From: Brachypodium distachyon
Taxonomy: Eukaryota > Streptophyta > Magnoliopsida > Poales > Poaceae
Direction of reading: 5' to 3'
Length of the DNA stretch: 64,000 bases
Assembly: GCF_000005505.3 (NCBI RefSeq)
Contig: NC_016131.3
Location: forward strand, 12,111,501 to 12,175,500
Below are positions 55,788 to 64,000 of the stretch, piece after piece. Each line of letters starts with the position of its first letter. Positions within the stretch are counted from its first letter, which is position 1. Both the position numbers and the translations under genes were made by a program. Below the pieces are notes generated by a model, which saw nothing but the letters and a program-made list of their open reading frames with translations, made no database searches and was not told the DNA's origin.

Positions 55788-58140
55788 GGAGAGCGGCGCG
55801 GCGAGGAGGAGCCCCTCCCCGAACGCGATCTCTCTCGCTTTGGATTTGGATTTGGATTCTGATTCCACTGCGCCTTCTCGACCGTCTCAACCCTTTTCAT
55901 TCCCTTGGAATTCCCATTGACGATTGATTGAAATCCAGGCCCAGAAGAAGTCTATGTCGACTGGGCTACTCAAAAACCATGGGCCGCACGGGCTCCAGGA
56001 GGGTCCAGGAGCAGGAAAGACATACAACCGTTTAAAAAAACCAATACGGTCAAAAAAAATCAAATACGGTTACACGTTGTTTAAAGTTCTAAAAAGAAAA
56101 GGTTATACACGTTTAAAAAAACACAAATATACTTACAAGAAGCAACCTTAAACTCAATAAAACTATTAACAATGAAAAATCTGGCTTCACGTTGTAATTG
56201 TTAATCGTAGTTACAGTAGTTACTTTGCAATTTTTTGGATTAATGCTCCGAAGCATTAGTACTCCACCTGTAATAGATGTGATTGAATAAAGTTGCTTCT
56301 AAAAACAAGAGCACACCATGACACGACGAGTATGGAATGCTTGAGGATGGTCGCAAGTTCTCAACAATGAGGGACTATACAGTGTGCCAAAGCCAAATGC
56401 TTCAACAAAGCAGTATTTGCATGATGCCATATTGCTATTTTTACTCCAATGTGACCGGTGGCAAATATCTGTTCTGATGGGAGCCATCATGCTAGTAAAA
56501 AATTATATTGTCCTATCTTTTTCCTCTCTCCAGTCAACTGCCGCAGTGACAGAACGTCCATCTTCTCCCCTCGATACAGCAGCTTTGTAGAACTTCTCTT
56601 CCAAATCTCTTTTCAAATCGACTCCAAGCATTCAAAATCTCCTCCTGCATGTCATAAAAATGGAACCATCATTTGACGAGCTCCGCGACCATCCAAGTTT
56701 CATCAGCATGCGTCTAGTCTCGAGGTAGATCGGGGGCTCAAAGGATTGGAGAAACAGAAGTGGACATGGGCAAGATGAGCGCCTCCTCCCGCACAGCGCC
56801 TCCCGTCCAGCGCGTCTGCCCAGCGCCTCCTCCTGCGCCCAGCGCCCCGTCGAGCGGCGCCTCCGCACACCTCTGCCCAGCGCCTTGCGTCTTCGGGCAG
56901 CGATTCCGTGGCCATGGCGCGAGGTGGTGTAGTCTCGGTCGATTTGTTTATTCTCCAACGAAATTTAGCACCGGAGCAGCTAGTTGCTCCGGTTCCAAAC
57001 TTTCTGAATTTGGCACCAGCTTCATAGTGGAGAGATGCGGTGCCAAAAGTCAAATTTGCAATTCGGCACCTCTATTTGGCACACACTGTGGATGCCCTGA
57101 TATGCCCAACTCCCAGGTATGATCGACGCGCATATTATGTTGCCTTGAGGCATCTTCAAGTCTGATCTTTGAAAACCAATATGAACGGACTTGTGATGAT
57201 GAGTACAAATTGGGGAATTGCTGTGGGCGTAACACGCAACTATCAGAATGAGATGGGTGTCTTTTACTAGATGGTATCCACCTTTGAGGGCATTCGCAAA
57301 TGTAGTTTGAACTTGTATGTGCTATTGCCAATATATGCCAATATAAAGTGTCAATGTCATTTCGTTTTTATAGTTGTCTCTCTCTTGTGAACATAATATC
57401 AACATATTCCAAGATTTTTGAGCATGTGTAATGAGGGATCCGTCAGCACATACCCTCTCGTGTCCGTCAGCACTCAGCACATACCCTCTCCACGACTTTG
57501 GATCTTGTAGGTGCCACCACTTTAGATCTTCCTTCTACACAGATAATGTCTCTTCTTCGCCTTGCAACGCGAGCGATGGCAGAGATCAAAAAGTTGTTCG
57601 GTTTAAATGCTGGCCTGCTGGGCTTGTTTCTCGCCAAACGGTCATAGAGTAACCTTGATCCTCACTTGACATGAGGATTTTGACCTTATCGAGGCTGTGA
57701 GGATGTGACTTGGTCCGGGCGCTTCAAGATTTGCCAAATAGAAAATTGTAAGCATAAAAGTTAAAAAAAATGATGCATAAGAAAACTAGACGAATATAAA
57801 ATATAAAAACAAACAATCTCTTAAAATAAAAAGGAGAAAAAAAGAAACTCATAAGACTTGTAAAAAATTCTTCGAATCAACAGGCCATTCCACCTTTGAG
57901 TCCGGTCCATTTTCTTTTTCACAGAATATTTTTTTTGAAAATGGAAGTTTTTATTGATAAAAAAATGAATCTGAGACTTCAAAAGGGGACAAACAGGTAT
58001 AGAGCTATAGCATTGAAAAAGGGAGTAGCAGGGAAGTCCGAATTTCTTTTTGTGGTAGGTACGTAACGGCTAAAAAATGAAACAGAGAGAATTAGAAGAA
58101 AACGGTTTTGCTTTTTCTTAGACGACTGTGAAATAACTAC
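55788..58140. other. Intergenic, no gene recognised
   Basis: A GC-rich patch at ~56750-56930 has ORFs on both strands with low-complexity Ala/Pro/Arg composition and no domain. Around 56965-56985 is a hairpin (ggagcagctagttgctcc). The stretch 57900-58060 is AT-rich and repeat-like. No RNA gene seen. Confidence 0.4.
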
Positions 58141-58252
58141 TCCATCCGTTCTATAATTTTTGTCGAAATATTACATGTATGTAGACGCTTTTTATAAATA
58201 GATACATCTATTTTTGGACAAATTTGAGACAAGAATTATGAAACGGAGGAAG
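58141..58252. mobile_element. Stowaway MITE, 112 bp
   Basis: TA at 58139-58140 and 58253-58254. Ends ctccatccgttctataattt and inverted aattatgaaacggaggaag. Flanking sequence forms a hairpin if the MITE is removed. Confidence 0.9.
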
Positions 58253-59176
58253 TATTTCTTAGTCGATGGTAACAATTTTTTGGTTCAATCATTGAGACTC
58301 GTGTAAGATTAATGTAAGTCCTGATGGATAAGAAAATCTTCATTGGATGGCTACGGTTGTCGACTGAGAAATAACTCTTTCTTATACGACCGAAAAATAG
58401 ACACTCTGGTTAGAAAAAGTAAAGAAAAGCTAATCATCGTCAAGAAAAACTAAGCATCGTGAAGAAACCAATCAAACAACAAAGAGTAACCGTTATTCAA
58501 AACAGGACAAGTCAAATAACACTTTCACGTATAGTTTGCACCCACCATCCAAATCACTCCCTCTCATACAGAAAAAAACAACGCAGATCGGCACATTTGT
58601 TCTCTTCCCAGTTTATTTGCCCGGCCCGCGACGGCCACGGCCAGCGCAGCCGGCTGTCTTGATTCCATCCGCGTGGCATCCTGTTATCCGCGCGTTATGG
58701 CTGCTTTGCGGGGTCTCAGCAAAAGTTTATAATTCTACAGCGCCATGCCCGCCATCTATACTTTTCTTCTGGTGCAGGCGTGCAGCCGGCCGGCTGCATG
58801 CGCTACAGGAGAAGCTTAATTTGCCGGGTGACAACTCAGCAATGATAGGGAAATACACTCGCTTATGCATGTGTACTCTTCCGTCTACTCTACGGAAGGA
58901 TGCGAAAAGCAACTACTCCAGGAAACCGGCGAGATGGCGCCTGATGGATCGCTGTCCGGATCATGTGAAGTACGACACCGAAATATACTCAGCTGCATGC
59001 CGAAACTTGTTGCTGATCGGGTCGTTCCACGTGACTGAGATTCTTGAACCATGTGCACGGCCACCAAGTTTTGAGAAACCGCCGCAACGGAACAAGACAT
59101 TTACGAATAATATGCTGCCGTATGTTTACAATAGCTCCATACGGAGAATCGTACTCGTATAGGAAGTTTCAAGATG

Positions 59177-59344
59177 TTTTTTTTTCTCACCCACTCAGAG
59201 AAAATTATTTCGGGTCTACTGCACATAAAAACATGGAATTGAAATGGTCGTTTAAATAGGTTTTTTTTTCTCACCCACTCAGAGAAAATTATTTTTCGTC
59301 TAGTGCACATATAAACATGGAATCGAAATGGTCGTTTAAGTACC
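59177..59344. repeat. 84-bp tandem duplication
   Basis: The segment tttttttttctcacccactc ... gaaatggtcgtttaa at 59177-59260 is repeated at 59261-59344 with a few base differences. Confidence 0.92.
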
Positions 59345-60017
59345 CTAGTTAAATAACATTATGCGAACAAAATCATTGCTCCTCCTGTTCTAAAAAAAAC
59401 TCATCTAAAGTTCCACCTCCGCCTGTAGATCGCGGGTCTTTTGTTTCACTGGCTCTGCGAGTGTGGGGGTGAGCCGGTGTGTGTGTTGAAGAAGACGACG
59501 ACGTACAAATTAGAATTGTAATTTCCCCCTCCCAAAAACTTTGACTGCTCTTCGTTTGTCAAAGTCAAGATGGTCTTTCGGACCCTCATTCCCCTCGAGT
59601 CCGTTCATCAGTGTAGTATCGATGGAGTGCCGTCGTAGATTCGTGCCGTCCCCTCTCGGGGCGGCGAGGTTACGGTTTCTTGTCTTCTGTGCACGCCGGC
59701 GAGATCAGGTGTCAGGTTCTTCAGATCAGGGTTCGACAACGACAACTGCGGCTCTGGATGCTGGTCCTTAGAGGCACATGCGCGAGCACTTCCCGACTGT
59801 CATCGACAAGATCAAGCCGACTCCTGCAAGGGAGCGGTTGTCATCGGCTAGCTCGTTCTGGCGGCGGTAGTGGTTGTTCAGTGGTCGAGAGACCTCGATT
59901 TACTTTTTATTATGTTTGGCGTACTTTGCACTTCTGGTGAACCTTTATATAAATCTATGTCCTTAAAAAACACTAAGAAATTTTTAACCTTTCACCAAGT
60001 ATGATGCAGGTATATAT

Positions 60018-60112
60018 ATTGATTTCTTCTACGACAGATATGTTATATCATAATTGATTTCTTGTACGGCAGTTATCTTATATCATAATTGATTTCTTGT
60101 ATGGCAGTTATC
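60018..60112. repeat. 35-bp tandem repeat, about 2.7 copies
   Basis: Units with attgatttcttstacg/cagttat...atcata start at 60018, 60053 and 60088, with a few differences. Confidence 0.85.
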
Positions 60113-61652
60113 ATTTCTTGACTAGTAATGGATAGATAGTCACCTCAAAAGGAACAAATAAATGAAAGAAAAGAAAACGAGGATCAGGACATATATTGTG
60201 GAAAAGAAATCCTATGGGACATAGCCTCACAGAGGCCTCCATAAATTGATGAAATCAATGTGAAATTCTTATGAAATTGAATTAAAATACTAAAAATTGG
60301 AAGTTTTTTAGATTTATTAATGGTTTGTTTGCTTTCACGAAAAACACAAATTGAAAATATTACTGACAACCAGAAAGAAATATAAGTGGAATTTAAAATG
60401 TTCAAAATTCACTAAAGTTTTACTCCTGTTTTACAAAATTTCAGGAGAAGCCCTGTGAGTTGCTTCCTGTAGAACTTTTTCCAATATTTTGAAACTGATG
60501 AACATGGCATCCGGTATTCTGGTTCTTGAGTTTATTTGGTTGTTTGTAGTCTTGGTATTTTGGAGCAACTAGGGGCGTTTGGAAGGTGTAGATTATATAT
60601 TGAGGCTTGTTTCCCTCGGTAGTTGGTCTGTCCGGAGCGGGCAGACGGCCAAGATATTTAAGTTTTCTCTCTTGTTTGCGTTCAAGTAGTCATCCCTTCA
60701 TCGATGCATGACACTTAGCTTTTTAAAGACGAGAATGCAAAATGGCTTGGTGGAACTAGATAAAAATACAGAAAACAGAATAATCTACCATTCTCTGATG
60801 GATTGTATTTTTAGACAATCGAAAATAACATCTCATCATGTTTCTACATCTGAAGATTCACACAACCCAAATGTTACGGTATTTCCAAATTCATGATTTG
60901 TTTTTTGTAAAGCAGTCGATACCGTTACATGTCAAGGATAACAAAGTCTATTGCTAAACTACCATCTATCTCGGGACATAAAACCTGATAACTTTCTCCG
61001 ATATGTTGTTGCCCACAGTCATATGCATAGTTTGTTTCCTGTTAAATTTTTCCTGGCGGTGTGAGAGTTTATTATCCGTACTTAGTACCGAAGCACGATC
61101 TTTGCTGAAAACAAAATCTCAGGGACAGTTGCAAAAGACTGTCATAGACAAATACTGTATAACAAAATCTCCCTCGCACCATACGTATGGTGCGGTAGCT
61201 AGCTCTCTGATGGAAGAAAACGACGCCGATCACACCTGTCTTGTGTGGCCCAGCCAGCAACGCCATCCCGTACTGATTCGCCAGAGTGCACAAGCTTTTC
61301 ACTTCACGTATGCTTCACTGTGGATGCGCGAAAGGAGACAGGGATCGGTGGTGCCTCATGGACCACTCCGTTACATGTCTGCACATCCGAACAGCCAAAA
61401 CAGCTTATCAGAGTCAGATCGATCATAGGCACAGACAGGAACAGGCTAGGCGTTACCATCTTATCACAAAACAGAGGCGATCTGATAATACATTTCGTTA
61501 ATTTTGACAGGACAATATGAAGTAGAAACATTCCAAGATAACTTATGTTTTCACCCTGTTATGCAGAGAACAGTGTGCATTTCTTGACAATTACAGCGTC
61601 TATATATAGGCGTTGCGCGCAGGTCCGTCGCGCGCGGCTCGAATGCACGATG

Positions 61653-63364
61653 CTAATTCGCGAACGGAACACGTTCCGTGGCGCGGAGCACGAGCTTGGA
61701 CTTCCTCCGGATGGTGATGCCGAAGGCCTCGGACATGTCGAGCGTCCCGCCGTCGGGGAGCTCCCAGTCGAAGTGGTAGAGAAGGCTGGCGAGCAAGAGC
61801 TCCATGTTAGCCAGGCCCAGCGTCATGCCGGGGCAGATCCTCCTACCGGCGCCGAAGGGGATGAACTCGAAGTCCCCGCCCTTAAAGTCCACCTTGCTCT
61901 CCTCGAACCTCTCCGGCACGAACTCCTCGGCTTTCTCCCAGTAGGCGGCGTCCCTGCACATGGCCCAGGTGTTGACGAGCACCTTGGTGCCCTCGGGGAT
62001 CTCGCGGCCCATCACCTCGCACCGCTCCCGGCACTGCCTGGGCAGCAGGAACGGCACCGGCGCGTGCAGCCGCAGCGTCTCCCTGATCACCAGGCTCAGG
62101 TAGCTCAGCCTGCCCACGTCGCCCTCGCTCAGCTTCCCCTGCCCTTTGCAGGCATCCCGGACCTCCGCCTGCGCCTTGCGGAGCACCCGCGGGTTCCTGA
62201 TCAGCTCCGACATGGCCCATTCCAGCGTCGTTGACGAGGTCTCGCTCCCCGCCGCAAAGATTTCCTGCAACAGTTGTTACTTGTTGTTGTTAGTAGTTGG
62301 GAACGTGGGATATTAAGCGCAAGCTAGCGGAGATATTTTTGGTAAGAGCTGAATGCGACGTGCTTGGAGCCTTGGACTTGGATAACACAATTCCAATGAT
62401 TGATTTGATATGATCTGACGGCGTGTGGAGTTTAGTTTACCATGACGACGGTGGTGATGACCTCGGTGGTGAGGAGGCACTGGTCGCCGCCGTCCCTCTG
62501 CAGCCTGAGCAGCACGCCCAGCAGATCGTCCTCCTCGCCCTCAATAACGCCGTCTTGATCTGCGGCCGTGCGTTCGCGGATGATGTCCTGGAGGATGCCG
62601 CGGACGACGCCGTTGCAGCGCTCGGCCTCGTGTAGCGCGCCGCTGAGCCAGCGCGCGACCCTCGAGGCCGGGTACAGGTCGGCCAGGTTGAACCCCGCGG
62701 CCAGCTTCACGGACTTGTCGAGCTCCTTTAGAAATTCGTCGCGCCGCGGGCACCGGCTCCCCACGGCGGACCGCACCACGGTGTCGTTGGTCGCCCGGGA
62801 GATCCGCTCGCCGATCCCCAACACCGCGGAGCCTTGGCCCGAGGCGCTGCACTCGGCGGCGAGGGAGCGGATTAAGCCCGCGGCCTCGTCCTCGCGGATG
62901 CCGCGGAAGGAGCCGACGCGGCGCGCGCTGAGGAGCTCGAGCACGCACACCTTGCGGAGCTGCCGCCACAGGTCGCCGTAGGGGGAGAAGAGGATGTCAT
63001 TCCCGCCGCGGCTGAACACGGCCAGCGTCGGCGACACGTGGCGGCTCGCGAAGGACGTGTCGTGCGTCTTCAGGACCTCCCTGGCGGCCTCCGGGGAGGA
63101 CACCACCAGCGTCGGCACGGCGCCGAACCGGAGCAGCATCAGCGGGCCGTGGGCGCGGGAGAGCTCGCGCAGGGCGCGGTGTGGCAGGTCGCCGTAGCGG
63201 GAGAGCAGGACGTGGTGGAGGCTGCCCACCAGCGGCAGCTTCCATGGCCCCGGAGGCAGACGCTTTACTGGGCGCGGTGAAGACGACGACGTGGAGATCT
63301 TTACGACGAGCTTCACGAGCAAGAAGACGACCAGGCTGAGCAACGGCAGTGTTGCAGCCTCCAT
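61653..63364 (-). CDS. Cytochrome P450, CYP71 clan
   Basis: Haem-thiolate monooxygenase of the endoplasmic reticulum; 511 aa from exon 63364-62441 and exon 62264-61653, with a 176-bp phase-0 intron at the position common to CYP71-type genes. N-terminal anchor (LPLLSLVVFLLVKLVV), proline hinge RLPPGPWKLPLVGSLHH, WRQLRK helix C motif, oxygen-binding AGSET (313-317), ExxR as ETLR (370-373), PERF (425-428), haem loop FGAGRRICPG with Cys 452. All catalytic residues are present and both splice sites are canonical, so the gene looks functional. Similar grass enzymes act on terpenoids, benzoxazinoids and other specialised metabolites; the substrate cannot be read from the sequence. No other biosynthetic gene is next to it in this window. 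Very GC-rich, as expected for grass P450s. Confidence 0.95.
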
Positions 63365-63462
63365 TTCTATTTTTGCGACGGTACTAGTACTGGGTGTCTG
63401 TCTGGTAAAGGCAATTGTATTGAACTGAGTGAAGCATATGTGGTCTCGACTGTACTGTATGG

Positions 63463-63472
63463 ATTATATAGG
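63463..63472 (-). promoter_or_regulatory. TATA box of the P450 gene
   Basis: CCTATATAAT on the minus strand about 100 bp before the ATG at 63364. Confidence 0.6.
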
Positions 63473-64000
63473 TGTCCGGCTGGATGGAGCCATTGGAGCG
63501 AGATCGATCGCGACATCTTGATCTGGTCCTCGCCATCTCTATCTTCGCGGCATCTTAAGCCGGCCAGTTACCGTACTACAGTAATATTCTGAGTATAAAG
63601 AATGCAAAAAAGACCGCTGTCACCGTGTCACGAGGACATGTGCCTACATGCGTGGGTAGACTTGCTGCCCATGGTCACTACATGTGCATTGACAATCTCG
63701 GCGCACTGAAATTTCTTCAAAACACAGACTCCCGAGTCTAGCTTGAAATTGATCTCTTCTCTTTTTTTTTCAGGGAACTGATCTCTTCTTCTTGGACAGT
63801 GTTTGGTTGCTAAAATATGATGGAATGCAATGAAATCACTACAAATTTGAGGATGATTCTTGCGTTTGGTTTTGGGATGGAATAGGAAGCGAACGTTCGT
63901 TCCATAGCCTTGCGGGGCGACGAGGTAAGTTGCTATCCGCATAGCCTAAAGTTACCACCCTCACAGTTTAAAGTGGCCACATACACAGATCTAAAGCTGC
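63473..64000. other. Upstream region of the P450 gene and window end
   Basis: Holds the P450 promoter, then from ~63795 a stretch beginning cagtgtttggttgctaaaat that resembles ends of grass PIF/Harbinger or hAT MITEs, and at the very end the aagttaccaccctc type of repeat seen at 36.9 kb. Neither element is complete in the window. Confidence 0.35.

Larger units (their letters stand above)
58255..61652. other. Intergenic, no gene recognised
   Basis: Contains two tandem duplications listed separately. A stretch at ~59560-59980 (ending gcacttctggtgaacctttatataaatctatgtcc) is reminiscent of 3' ends of plant retroposons but has no defined boundary. ORFs at 58536-59162 and 61003-61428 lack recognisable domains. 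The part nearest 61652 is the 3' flank of the P450 gene. Confidence 0.4.

Noticed and set aside
58536..59162. 208-codon plus-strand frame
   Set aside because: No domain, mixed composition, no TATA or splice support. Considered chance.
61545..62234. 229-codon plus-strand frame
   Set aside because: Antisense to the second P450 exon; open only because of the GC-rich codon use of that gene.
1..64000. CRISPR arrays, operons, riboswitches or phage genes
   Set aside because: The window is plant nuclear DNA; the tandem repeats found lack the uniform repeat-spacer structure of CRISPR.

Overview
The window is nuclear DNA from a grass, most likely a Pooideae species. This rests on many Stowaway-type MITEs with the CTCCCTCCG end and TA target duplications, Helitron ends of the type common in grasses, GC-rich 5' ends of genes, and plant-only families (GRAS, plant-type asparaginase, XS/XH proteins, a chloroplast-targeted membrane protein, a CYP71-clan P450). 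Genes are dense for a large-genome cereal, so this is a compact or gene-rich region. The species cannot be fixed from the sequence alone.

Layout, left to right. 0-3 kb: a Helitron 3' end, MITEs and a TTTC microsatellite. 3.0-5.2 kb (minus): a GRAS transcription factor. 6.5-7.1 kb: a 575-bp Mutator-type MITE with a perfect 9-bp target duplication. 8.2-10.0 and 13.4-17.3 kb (plus): a tandem pair of isoaspartyl peptidase/L-asparaginase genes. The second copy has a Mutator-like element in intron 2 and has lost the ancestral acceptor of intron 3. 17.9-18.6 kb: a broken multicopy-family ORF. 20-27.3 kb (plus): a 12-exon (one leader plus 11 coding) DEK-domain chromatin protein with a coding minisatellite in its acidic N-terminus. 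27.8-28.1 kb: a near-perfect long inverted repeat. 28.5-30.6 kb: a second Mutator-like element carrying a nested solo LTR. 30.9-31.6 kb (minus): a small two-span membrane protein. 33.9-36.2 kb: a 2.2-kb Helitron inserted into a MITE. 38.2-42.5 kb (plus): an IDN2/FDM-like XS-XH protein of the RNA-directed DNA methylation pathway. 43.2-50.2 kb (minus): a complete but decayed Ty1/copia element. 51.8-52.4 kb (plus): a 119-aa chloroplast-targeted single-span membrane protein. 53.1-55.8 kb (minus): a 148-aa unrecognised conserved-looking protein. 55.8-61.6 kb: gene-poor sequence. 61.7-63.4 kb (minus): a two-exon cytochrome P450.

The genes do not form an obvious pathway. The structural interest lies in the mobile DNA. 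Several non-autonomous Mutator-type elements can be delimited to the base by 9-bp duplications, two of them belonging to one family with hairpins next to their ends. Nested insertions can be ordered in time (Helitron into MITE, solo LTR into Mutator-like element, MITE into a hairpin). Two genes appear to use GC-AG introns. All exon joins are read by eye from reading frame, splice dinucleotides and remembered family conservation; none has been checked against transcripts or a database.
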